Positions 51,408 through 63,700 of a stretch of DNA of 64,000 nt are shown here, piece after piece. Location: positions 53,518,464 through 53,582,463 of the forward strand of contig CM060065.1 of the NCBI GenBank assembly GCA_030533445.1, written 5' to 3'. Each line of letters opens with the position of its first letter. The first letter of the stretch is position 1. The DNA is from Cyprinodon diabolis (Eukaryota; Chordata; Actinopteri; Cyprinodontiformes; Cyprinodontidae). Both the position numbers and the translations under genes were made by a program. Under the pieces are notes generated by a model. It ran no database searches. It was given only the letters and a program-made list of their open reading frames with translations, and was not told the origin of the DNA.

Positions 51408-52210
51408 TTAGTCTGTCCTCACAGAGAAGGGGGGTAGGTTTTCACACCTCTGGTGGCTCCCATGTGATTGGTTTGGCTGAAAAGGGGGGGCTGCAGAAGT
51501 CCCCCAGCTGTTATTCACCAAAGCTGCGTGTTCTCCTTTGGTTATCCTGTCAAGATTAAATATGGACACTGGTTCCCAATGTCCAAAAACCATCATGGCA
51601 TACAGCTCAGCACTGTGGTTCTGCTTCGCTGATCTGGTGACACGCTTTAAGTTTCCTCTCGCTGTCCTCAGAGCCTCTTTATCACCAGACCTGAAAGCTG
51701 AGTTTGGTGCTTCTAGCGATTTCTGAACCTCTCCATTTATCCATGGTGGGTGGTTGGCCCGGCTGGTTATGTTCTTTGTGATGCTGACATCCTCAATGCA
51801 TTTGTTGATGTAGGCTGACACAGTCATGGCATACTCATCAATATTTAATAAGTTGTTATAAGTTGCTGCAGCCTTGAAGATGTTCCAGTCAGAGCATTCA
51901 AACAGTCTTGGAGTGTCTCTATGGCCCCCTCAGACCACACTCTGACCTCTTTAACTGTCGGTTTAGCCCTGATCAGCTGGGGCTTATATGCAGGGATTAG
52001 CATGACTGATAGGTGATCTGATGACCCGAGGTGTGGGCGGGGGGCTGCTCTTTGATGTTACTAAAGTGTTTTCACTCTGGAATGGATCCTTCGAAGTCCT
52101 TGAAAATAAGGAGAGAAGAGTTTTGGCTGTGAATCCAAACAGGTCTACCCTTCGGCAGCTTTTACCGCCGTATGCTCTGTTGCTTAGCAACCGTGAAAGG
52201 TGACACACAA
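51408..52210 (-). pseudogene. LINE fragment: region between endonuclease and reverse transcriptase
   Basis: The - strand frame at 51,827-51,408 contains INKCIEDVSITKNITSRANH and SGDKEALRTARGNLKR, the conserved linker upstream of the RT in fish LINEs. DNA on to 52,210 (CTGATCAGCTGGGGCTTATA and TGACCCGAGGTGTGGGCGGG on the + strand) belongs, from memory, to the same widespread element. Orientation and order fit the RT piece at 49.7-50.3 kb, so both may be one broken copy. Confidence 0.8.
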
Positions 52211-53670
52211 AGCAGGAAAAGAATAAATGCTGAACTTTTCAAAACTGTTTCTTTTTTTCCCTTTTTTATTGTAAAGTGAACAAAGACTGATGAGAATCCA
52301 GAGTGGAATAAAGGTTCCAACCACCAGCAGGAACCAATCAAATCAAATGTACTGATTTCTACCTTAGTCAGTTAAATAACCTGCTGCTGTCATTCTGCAC
52401 ATCTCTGATGTTGCTGCTATTTTCAATTTACTGTAAAAATGTCCATAGCTGCATATTGGTTATTTATTCTCCAGTTTTATATTATTATATTGTTCTGTTC
52501 TATTCTATTCAATAAAAGGAGCAGAAAGATATAAGTAAATCTAATCAATGTATGTATAACAATAAATCTCTAATATTCAACAACAAAAAATACTTAGTTA
52601 AGCAAATTGTGCAAAACAGCAACAAAAAAATAAAATCCTATCAGATTTATAGCCCCCCCCCCCCCCCGCAGATATATTAGAATCTGTCCTTAAATTCCAG
52701 CCAAACCCATTTAATCAGTAACAGATAAAAACCTTTAGATAAACCAAACATTACCGCCACATATCTGACTCTATAACCATTAAAACAACTATTTTCATTC
52801 ATTTCAGACGGAACTATTCACTGACTGGATTATATTAAACTGAACTTCCAGTTTTCACCACTGTTCGGCGCCATTTCCCTTTTTCCTCGGATCACGGCTT
52901 GCTTGGTCTCACAATGCATCCTGGGTAAACCAAAGATAGCGAGGATACATCGGACCCGTCCTTCAAATCAGGCAAAAAGGACGCATTTTAAGGCCGCATA
53001 ACGAGGAGTCATGGAATCCGACCAGACCTCGGCGCCGCGCTATGATGTCATCGTCCGTTGAATCTGACCTTCAGAGGAAGCAGCTCATGAATTCGAACTC
53101 AATATTTGTGCTTCATATTTTTTGAAGCAGACCAATACGGTCAGATAACCAATGTTTGCCTCAGGTGAACAATTTTAATTCATTGATTAATAACCTTTGA
53201 TTTGAATAAAATATTTATTACTGTTTAATTAACGGAGGATTTAAGCTTTGCTCTGAAAAAAAACAGTTTTCTTTCAAATCTTTAAGGAATTTGGACGATC
53301 ATAAAACCTCCTTTGATCCCTTCATTAAAAAGACGCTGATGAAAATAAAAGTTTTGACTGAACTTCAAGTAAAAGGCCACAAAGTGCAGATCTGAAGTAC
53401 AGAAATAAAGGTTAAAAACTTAAAGTTTTATTCCTAAGTTATAAGTTCTGATTATAGAAAATTTTCCTCGTGTTAAAATAAAAAATACAGAAAGTTTAAT
53501 TTTGTTCTACGTTCTGATCCAGACTGACGTCCTGAATAGATCTCTGATATTAACGGCATCAAAATTAAAACATAATTAACATTTAATTTAAATCTAATAA
53601 ATATCTCAGAATTTAATCCATCAGCTGTGAAGTTTCATCACGATTTTCTCCGTTTTGTTTCCGTATTCCT
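52211..53670. other. Intergenic AT-rich DNA
   Basis: No gene seen. A C run lies at 52,652-52,668. The stretch 52,860-53,060 has a repeat-like look (CACAATGCATCCTGGGTAAA and AAGGACGCATTTTAAGGCCG) but no partner copy is present here to prove it. Confidence 0.4.
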
Positions 53671-53675
53671 GTCAT

Positions 53676-53850
53676 TGGGTCAGAGCGGTACCATGAGGAG
53701 GTTCCCGGTTCGATCCCCACAGACTGCCACTCTGGGTACCTGAGCAAGACCCTTAACCCCCCCCTGCTCCCCGCACCATGGCCGCCCACTGCTCCTCTAG
53801 GGGAGGGGCTAGATGCAGAGGGAATCTCTCCAGTGGATCAATAATGTTCA
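53676..53850 (+). mobile_element. tRNA-derived SINE (copy 2)
   Basis: A B box (GGTTCGATCC) is followed by CAGACTGCCACTCTGGGTAC, GAGCAAGACCCTTAACCCC and a GGGGAGGGGCTAGATGCAGA tail, as in copy 1 at 13,078-13,310. The A box is degenerate. Confidence 0.78.
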
Positions 53851-54488
53851 TTTATTAGTTTATTAAATATATTTAGTGGCTCAGTTGGTTTTAGATCAAA
53901 TATCTCCTGATTTCTCCACAGCTCCTCTGAGAGCCGCTCAGGATCAACAGGAACGTTCTTTCAGTTCTGGTATCGTCTTGGTTCATCAGGACCGGTTCTG
54001 TTCCTAACTGGGTCCGTTTGTTCATATTTTGTTGCAACGCCTTTTCTTTCCCTTTAGACTCAAAGCTCAGCGGTTCTGGTTCTGAACAGGAAACCCGGAT
54101 TCTTTCCTTCCTGTGAATCTTTTAACCATCACGGCGAAATGAAGGAGCTGCTGATCGGACCGGAAGGTTCTGGACGGATCCGGTTCCTGAAGCTCAGCTT
54201 GAAGTGGAGCAGATGGTTCCCCTTCCATTCCTGCTGCTCATAGCGGAGCAGAACCGGTTCTAACCCTAAAGGCAGTAGGTTGGTGCCTGAGAGGTTCTGC
54301 TCACTGGGTCTGTGGTTCTGGAAGTGACACATTAGACCCAAATGGACCCAAACTGGATGAAATCATCTAAAATTCTGCTCCGTTTCCCTCAAGTCCAAGT
54401 CCTGGTCTCGATTTAGATCCAGGTCCAGTTTCCGGTCCAGTTTTCAAATCACTCAGAAAAGGTTCTGCTTATTCAACAAACTGGAGTT

Positions 54489-54494
54489 TTTATT
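54489..54494 (-). terminator. katnb1 poly(A) signal (AATAAA)
   Basis: The - strand reads TTTAATAAAAACTCC, about 160 bases after the katnb1 stop codon. This gives a short 3' UTR. Confidence 0.7.
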
Positions 54495-54655
54495 AAATCA
54501 TCAAAGTTTCTGTAAAATCGAACAGAACAAAGCAAAGTGATTCTGGGAACGCTCCACCGTGGGTTTGGACCTGCAGTGGTTCTGGAGGCTTTGTTCAGTC
54601 CAACCGTAGAACCAGGATCCAGAGTTCCAGGAACCTCAGCCGCTCCCATCAGCGG

Positions 54656-54797
54656 TCAGAGGCCGTCGTCCAGCGGCGCCATCAGCAGCTGCAGCTCCTT
54701 GAAGCTGCTGCCATGGCGACCGACCTGCCCCGCCCTGCTCTTCACCAGGTTGCCCAGGTTCTTCAGGTAGCGGCAGCACTCCCGGCACTTCTGGTGT
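54656..54797 (-). CDS. katnb1: katnb1 last coding exon (N)
   Basis: Acceptor CTCTTTGCAG; 1 + 47 codons including TGA at 54,656-54,658. [19 protein letters not shown] matches the mammalian ending HGSTFRELHLLMASLD with a few extra residues. Confidence 0.96.
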
Positions 54798-57700
54798 CTG
54801 CAAAGAGGAGGTCAGAGGGTCAGAGGTGAACACGGAGCCCAACTTCCTGAGAAGCGGGCAGGGTGCTGCCCCCTGCTGGCCGCGCTCACCGCTCCTCCCG
54901 CGTGATGTCGACTCCGACGGCAGGCGGAGCCTTCAGCGTCTCTGAGATCAGGGTCCAGAAGTGCTTCATGATGAGCTTCAGGGACGTGGAGCCGGTCTGC
55001 ATGTAGCTGAGGAGGAAACAGAAGCAAAGGTCAGGTTCTGACTCCCAGTCAGGGGGTTCTAGTTTGGACCGGTTCTGATGGGATCTCACCTCTCATATTT
55101 ACTCTGCAGCAGCTTATCGATCTGAGGGAGGACCATGGTGCACAGGTCCAGCTTCCACAAAGAGCTGAAAAAACAACCCAATCAATTCACAGAAAAACAG
55201 AAACCTGATGGTCGCACTACATGGATGTGCAGCTGATCCTCATCCCAGATGTTTGAAGGGAAATGAGACAAACGTCTCTGAAAGAAAGATGGAGGCTGAA
55301 TGTTTCCTTTGAAGCCTCTGAGCCATCACCCTAATCTCTAACCCCCTCCATCGGACGCTGCTCAATGAATCCCTGATGTTCTCCACATTCAGCCACGGTG
55401 CTTCGCTTTCAGCCAAATCTGTCGGAGGTTTGAATAATTCAGGCCTTCAGAGGACCTGTGAGTGTGTGCTCCTGTTTTGGCATCACAGTGAGGACCGTTT
55501 GTATTAAAGATATTTTGTGTTGAAGCATCACAGCAGAGCTTTGGACCAGAGTTTTAGCTTTTTAAAGGATTTATTTAATGATTTTATCTCAATAAATGGG
55601 ACTTGCACCGCTTTATGGCAGCCCCCCCTTTAAACACCAGAGCTAACTATGCTATCGGTTGTTAGCCAACCAAACAGGTCTTTCATCTTCAGAGATATTT
55701 CTGATTTCAGTGTCAATAAAGGCCGTTTCTTTACCAGGAACCTGATAACTTCTAAACCAGCTGATCCAACCTGCTCTGCTAGCAGAACAGAGAGGCTAAC
55801 TTAGACTCAGCATGGCTAAGCTAGCAGCGGCTGTCAGGTTTAGTTCTGCACCATCAATCTGGGATCCAATCCAAATCAAAAATAAAATGATTCCATCTGT
55901 TCAATAAATGATCAGTGTTTTTAATTCAGAGTCATTTTCATGTGAATGTGCTTTACTGGAGGCATCCATGTTTGTCAAAGAACACTACTGCCACCTACTG
56001 GTTAGTGACATTGTCACGGTGCGGTATTGGCTGTTGATCAAGTCCCAGTGCTGTATCTGGTGTTTGTCACAACGCGCTATTATCCAAGTCATCTTGAAAA
56101 CATTCTTCTTCCAAATGTTGGCTACATATTACGGGTTTTTTCTCTGGCCAGAAGTTCGATGGCAAATCCTCCCTCTTCAAGTTGGCGATCCAACGACCAA
56201 CCCGTCCGTGGAGGATCAGGAATCAGAAAGGTGGAATAACTCTTTTTTTCACTTTTACCCGATGTATTCCAGCATCCAGCTGCCATGCACGTGGGCATTG
56301 TCAGTTTCACTATAGCTCTGGTGAATTTCAATGGTGAAGTCCTCTGGAAATCTTCAATAATTGTTGTTGATTGCAGATGTGTCTAGTAGTTCCCATTGAT
56401 TTAGCTTGTAAAGCGGGGAGAATGGCGCTAGGCTTACCGCACCGTGACGTCACTGCTGGAAGATGGCAGGAGGGAGGGGCTACTACATTTGGGCAAAGAT
56501 GGCCGCTCCCAGACTCAGTGATCGGAATGGAAATTATTATTTTTTGTTTTTTTCTGATTAACACTGAATTTATTAAATCACAGTGAACGTATTAGTTTTA
56601 GGTACAAATAACGATCCATTGGTTATTCCTGCTGACCGGAGTTCTCCTTTAAAGGTTAGCGTCGGTACCGATTGGTAACGGTTGGGTTTGGGTTAGTGTC
56701 AGGCTGAGGGCATTAGGCCGTAGATCAATGGGAGTCCACTGCTGGTCCTCACTACATGCAGGAAGATGAGAAATGTGTGTGTGTACCTGTCTAGCCATCA
56801 GAGTGAGGACCGGTTGTTGTAAAGTGAGGACATTTCACTGGTCCTCAGAAGCTGTTTTGGTTAGCTTTAGTGTTAGCTTTAGGGTTAGCTTAAGTGTTAA
56901 CTTTTGGGTTAGCTTAAGGGTTAGCTTTAATGTTAGCTTAAAGGTTCGCTTTAGGGTTAGCTTAAGGGTTAGCTTTAGGGTTAGCTTAAGTGTTAACTTT
57001 TGGGTTAGCTTAAGGGTTAGCTTTAGTGTTAGCTTTAGGGTTAGCTTAAGTGTTAACTTTTGGGTTAGCTTAAGGGTTAGCTTTAGGGTTAGCTTTAATG
57101 TAAGCTTTAGGGTTAGCTTAAAGGTTAGCTTAATTGTTAACTTTTGGGTTAGCTTAAGGGTTAGCTTTAGGGTTAGCTTTAATGTAAGCTTTAGGGTTAG
57201 CTTAAAGGTTAGCTTAAGGGTTAGCTTTAGGGTTAGCTAAAGGGTTAGCTAAAGTGTTAGCTTTAGGGTTAGCTTTAGTGTTAGCTTAAAGGTTAGCTTT
57301 AGTGTTAGCTTAAAGGTTAGCTTTAGTGTTAGCTTAAAGGTTAGCTTTAGTTTTAGCTTTTGGGTTAGCTTAAGGGTTAGATTTAGGTTTAGCTTTAGTG
57401 TAAGCCTTAGTGTTAGCCTTAGTGTTAGCTTTAGTGTTAGCCTTAGTGTTAGCTTTAGGGTTAGCTTTAGGTTTAGCTTTAGTGTAAGCCTTAGTGTAAG
57501 CCTTAGTGTTAGCTTTAGTGTTAGCCTTAGTGTTAGCCTTAGTGTTAGGTCATAGAAAGGGTTGAAAATGACTGAAAATCAATGGAAGTCAATGGGAGTC
57601 CTCACTACATATAGCATATAGCAGTGTGTGTGTGTGTGGGGGGGCTCACGGCAGTAGGTTGAGGATGTTCAGGACGTCCACGGTGATGGACAGGTCATTC

Positions 57701-60700
57701 ATGGAGACAGCAGCATCCATGGCGTTCTGTGGAGACAAATGTAATCTGATTACTCCACAGAGGAGCAGGAGTCGGGCCATTAATGACCTGCAGCAGGTCG
57801 CAGCAGCTCACCTTGACGCCCTCGCGGGCCCACGTGGATCGGACCGTCTGCAGGTTCTTGTGGCGGCTGCTCAGGATCACAGACATGGTGTTGTGGCCCT
57901 TGCTGATCTGGGACAGAACGTCGTCGTCGCTCAGAGCGCCGCCCTGGTGGCTGGCTGTGGACTGAGCACAGAGACGCTTTAAGAAACTGCCGCAGCTTTC
58001 AGACTGGAGAGCAGGAAGCAGGAAGCTCACCGGCAAGAAATCGGCCACGTTCAGTCCGAGCGGCTTGTTCCTGATGCCTGGGATCATCCTCTGCTGCTGG
58101 ACCGCCTGAGGGGGAGGGGCCAGCTGGCTGGAAGGGGCGGGGTTACAAGGCTTTGCACTGGAGTTGACTTTGGGTTCGACCCTCTGAGCAGGAGTGGAGC
58201 TGGCGAGGGGCGGAGCCTGGGACAAACAGCATCACATGGTGAATGTGTGGACCGTGCAGCCCGTTAGCCTGAGCTAAAGCTTTAACCCATCAAACCTGTA
58301 GAAGAAGCAGATGCTCCACCTCACTGAGGTTGCTGCGTTCGCTGACTGGCTGCTTGTCCGGAGACGGCGGCATCAGGTCCTTCAGCTGCCGCCCGATGGC
58401 CGCCGCACCATCTGACAGGAAGAGGAAGCAGCAGCGTCACAAACAGACAGGAAGCAAGTTTCAGAACCAAGCAGGTGGACCGAGCAGCTTTTATTTTGAA
58501 GGCCTGTGACACAGCTGCAGCAGATTCATGATCTGGTTAAATTCCCGACTGACTCATAAAACCTGGATGAAAACAGATTTATTACCCCTGCCCCGCCCCC
58601 ATCAGGTCACTCTTTATCTGATCACTGAGCGGGTGCTGTGGCCCCCAATGGGCCCCTGACCTGCTGGGATTCAGGAAGACTCACCATCATCAGGAGGAGC
58701 AGGAAACGGCTCCGGGATCCTGGGCGGGGTCCGAGCTGGGGAGACAAAAACATGCCGTTAGCGGGCTAACGTTCAGGGTTCAGCAGGACGACCAGCATCA
58801 GAAACCTGAGCCGCCGTTCCGCCCTCCACCTACAGATGGCGCGCTTCGGCGTGAAGATCTCTTTGTAATCGGCCGCGCAGTGGATCTCTGCCGACGACTG
58901 CTCTGCTTCGTCCTCGCTCTGGCTCCGCCTCTCTCCGTCGGGGCTCCGCCTGTCATTGTCGGAGCGCTTCATCCTGATGACATCACAGTGCCCGTGAATA
59001 ATCGTGCGGATGACATCACCACCCAGGCAGCGTGCTGTGTGCCAACCTGTGGGAGCTGCAGTTGGTGGCGGGACTGTCGTAGTTCCGCCGCAGCGCCGCC
59101 GCTCTGGGTTGCGCTGGATCTTGGAGCGGCTTGTTATCCTGGATGATGTCCTGGATCACGGCGGCGGCGCTTTTCTTCACCCTGCTCAGGTCCACCACGT
59201 GGGACGATATGCAGGAGAGCTGGTGGGACACGCCGATCTGGGCGGGATGGGGCGAGGAGTTTACCGTGGAGCGATGTCAGATTACTACATGGTAGAAAAG
59301 GGGGAGGAGCTTCGTACCAGCTGCTGGCCGATCACGGCGAGGTCGGACGCCTTCCCCCAGCCAACAGGAACCACGTCGAAGCAGCGGTCGGGCTCCCAGC
59401 CGAAGACCCGCAGGGAGTCGGACGCGCCGCTGTAGAGACAGGAACCGTCCGGACTGAACGCCAGGCACCTGTGGTGAGCGAGGGGGGGTCGGGGTCAGAG
59501 GGGTTGCTATGAAAACATCGGTGGAGGTCAAAGGTCACTAACCTGACCACAGCCGTTTCTCCTTCCAGAGAGCCGACCATGGTGAACTTCTCCAGGTCCC
59601 ACAGCTTGATGCTCCTGCAGGATTCAGGACAGACATTAGTGACGTTCCTCCGGATCCGGTTCTCTCCGGTTTGAACCGGTTCTGCCGGTTGGGATTTTCC
59701 AAGACAGACCAACAGAAGAGGAAGGAGAAGATTCCTGGTTTTCAACATTTGACAAACTTCCGATGGATAAAATCGGTGGATCGGTCCAGCTGTGGGTCAC
59801 TGCAGATGTTCTGTTCCTCAGAGGTTCTACTGAGAACATCGAGGAACCCAGCTGAGGGTCGGGGGGGGGGACCTACCAGGACGTCCACCTGCACTGACAT
59901 GAAGAACATTGATGGGAGAAGAAGAGGACCTTTCTGCTGCTCAGTCCGTCAACCAGGATGATGATGAAAATATCTCGTCATCGCCTGTTTTTCCCGTGAC
60001 GATGACGAGACGATGACGCACAAAAATAATTTCCAGAAAATAAAAATATGACGAAAACAAAAAATGATTTTCGTTAATGAGACTAAGACCAGATGAAATT
60101 TACTTTCCATTGAAGAATGGATATTATGAAATGTAATTGTTTATAATTAATTTGTAATTGTTAATATAAGTGTTTCTTGAGCTTCATAGATGATTACGCG
60201 TTGTTGTCCTGTGTCCCCCATGGCGCCTGTCCCACGGCGCCTGGCGCCGCTCAGTCAGTAGCAGCAGAGGGCTAATTATACTCATAGCTCATCTCTGCAG
60301 TCATGGCGTGGGGCTCGGTTACCGCTGTACGGTTTGTTGGAGGAGCTGGGCGAAAACAGCGCCTGGATGTATGGAGCCATTTATTTCACAACGTGAAGAA
60401 CACCGGAGGAAGGACGCCGCCAAAGAGTCTGCGGCTTCAAAATGGCAGGAAAGAACAGAACGACATCTGAGGAGCCAACATGCTGCCATATGGAGAAGGT
60501 AAGGAACGGGTGGGTCTGTAGTAGCAGGAACAGGTGTGTTCCTTCCTGTATCCGTCTGTCTCTCTGTCATAGCAGAAAGATGTTCTACTGATACTCTGGA
60601 TATTAATCATTTAAATTTCTTCCTCCCAACTAGATTCCTGACCCAGTGACATCACAGCCAGATCAGAGGCTGGGAAGGACAGGAAGTCTGTTTGAGGATG

Positions 60701-63700
60701 AAGACTTTGTGGATATGATGAAACAAACCGACTAAAGGTTCAATGTGTGCAGAAGGATATATGTTAAAAAGAGAAGCAGTGTGTGAAGTTCTATTATTTA
60801 CAGTATTGACTAAAATGACTAAAATGAGTAAAATGAGTAAAATGACTAAAATGACTAAAATGACTAAAATGACTAAAATGAGTAAAATGAGTAAAATGAC
60901 TAAAATGACTAAAATGAGTAAAATGACTAAAATGACTAAAATGACTAAAATGAGTAAAATGAGTAAAATGACTAAAATGAGTAAAATGAGTAAAATGACT
61001 AAAATGAGTAAAATGAGTAAAATGACTAAAATGAGTAAAATGAGTAAAATGACTAAAATGACTAAAATGACTAAAATGAGTAAAATGACTAAAATGACTA
61101 AAATGAGTAAAATGACTAAAATGACTAAAATGAGTAAAATGAGTAAAATGACTAAAATGAGTAAAATGACTAAAATGACTAAAATGAGTAAAATGACTAA
61201 AATGAGTAAAATGACTAAAATGACTAAAATGACTAAAATGAGTAAAATGAGTAAAATGAGTAAAATGAGTAAAATGAGTAAAATGACTAAAATGAGTAAA
61301 ATGAGTAAAATGACTAAAATGACTAAAATGACTAAAATGAGTAAAATGAGTAAAATGACTAAAATGACTAAAATGAGTAAAATGAGTAAAATGAGTAAAA
61401 TGAGTAAAATGAGTAAAATGAGTAAAATGACTAAAATGACTAAAATGAGTAAAATGAGTAAAATGACTAAAATGACTAAAATGACTAAAATGAGTAAAAT
61501 GAGTAAAATGAGTAAAATGACTAAAATGAGTAAAATGACTAAAATGAGTAAAATGAGTAAAATGACTAAAATGAGTAAAATGACTAAAATGAGTAAAATG
61601 AGTAAAATGACTAAAATGAGTAAAATGACTAAAATGACTAAAATGACTAAAATGACTAAAATGACTAAAATGACTAAAATGAGTAAAATGAGTAAAATGA
61701 CTAAAATGAGTAAAATGAGTAAAATGACTAAAATGACTAAAATGAGTAAAATGAGTAAAATGAGTAAAATGACTAAAATGAGTAAAATGAGTAAAATGAG
61801 TAAAATGACTAAAATGACTAAAATGAGTAAAATGACTAAAATGACTAAAATGAGTAAAATGAGTAAAATGAGTAAAATGACTAAAATGACTAAAATGAGT
61901 AAAATGACTAAAATGACTAAAATGACTAAAATGAGTAAAATGAGTAAAATGACTAAAATGAGTAAAATGACTAAAATGAGTAAAATGAGTAAAATGAGTA
62001 AAATGAGTAAAATGACTAAAATGAGTAAAATGAGTAAAATGAGTAAAATGACTAAAATGACTAAAATGAGTAAAATGACTAAAATGAGTAAAATGAGTAA
62101 AATGACTAAAATGAGTAAAATGAGTAAAATGAGTACAATTTGACTAAGACTAAATGAAAGCTGCTGCTGTTCAGAAGCTGATCATTGGTTAGAGTGGCCT
62201 AGTTAAAGTCCAGACCTAGATGTTCTAGATGGGTCAAACCCATCTGATCTGGAGATGATCTACTAGAAGGACCGTGATCATTGAAAGCTGGAGGAAATAA
62301 CCTGCAGGACTGCAGCCAGAAGAGGTTCTACAGAGTTCTGACCCGGTGAGGCGGAATAGGAAGCGGAGCACATGTTGAAAACCAGGAAGCAAAGTTCTGA
62401 CCTTCCTCCTCCTCGTTCAGCTGCTCTATGAACCTGAACTCTAAGCAAACCCATTTCAGGAAGGCTGTGGAAGCGGAGCGGGATCAGACCTGTCGGAGCT
62501 GCCGGACGCCAGCAGGTACTCGTTGGGATGGAACTGGACCACGTTGACGGCTGCGGAGTGGGCCTTGAACTCGGTGATGGTTTTCCCCTGAGAAAGATCC
62601 CAGAGCTGCAGGAACCAGAGACAGGAACTTTAGGAAAGGGCCCTGGCAACAAGCCCAGCCAACCAAGCAACTGCCCAGGGCCCCAAGCTGCGGGGGCCCC
62701 CAGAAAATGGCTGACCTGGTTATAAACAGCATCTACTGACTAACAGTAATTTTCCCTCAATTTCCTAGAGCAGCAAAGATGCTTCAGGTTCAGACGAGCA
62801 TCAGAACTAAACCGGTAGAAGCTTCCAGCCGTGGCGTCCTGCACGAGCATTGGGGGGTCCATTTGGGTACGGGGCGGGGGGGGGCGGGACAAGCAGACGA
62901 CCATGATTGATGAACCAATCGTGTAGAACAGACGGTGTTTAGTGATTGGTGGACGCTGCTCATTGATTTCTCACTGTGGGGGGGGGGGGCATTTATTTTA
63001 GCTCCACCTCCAGACCCCCTACCTCGCCGCCCGCTACGCGGCGGGGGGGGAGATCTTTGAGCCACATGGTAAAAAAATGCGTCAGAAATATCTCCTGCTG
63101 CACCTTTAACATTACATGTAAACAGAGTGTTTGAGGCCCCCAGGAACTTGGGGCCCTGTTGGTACCCCCCCCCCCCCGGGAATAATAATAATGATGAAAA
63201 TGGAAAAAATTCATCATTATTTGATTTCCTTTGCTGGACGCTGGATGTTCCAGTCGGTTTTATTGATTAAACTGAATTTGTTTATACATCGGTATCAAAT
63301 CAATCAATTAATTCATAAATAATTATTAATTATTAATTAATAATTATTAATTAATTAATAATCAATTAATTAATAATTAATTAATTGATAATTAAGTATT
63401 AATTAATTAATAATTAATCAATCAATTGATTAATTAAGAGTCAGATTAGCCTGAATATGTTTAATAGAACATCAGTGGTTCAGCAGCGTCGTTATTCAGT
63501 GTATGAAAGGTCTCTACAGGCAGTGGCAGATGGCCAGCAGAGGGCGCTAGAGATACCAAACTGCCCCCCCCACAGGGTTCTAATGGATCCTGCGACTTTT
63601 TCCGAACATCTTTTCTGGATTTGCTTGTGAGCTTCTGATGACATCAGGACGGTTCCGCCGCGTTCCGATCAGCACTGACCTTCACCGTGCAGTCGTCGCT

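Noticed and set aside
60743..62143. A 466-codon frame made of TKM and SKM triplets
   Set aside because: It is the 9-bp array read in one phase. It lies in a katnb1 intron on the opposite strand and has no non-repeat domain.
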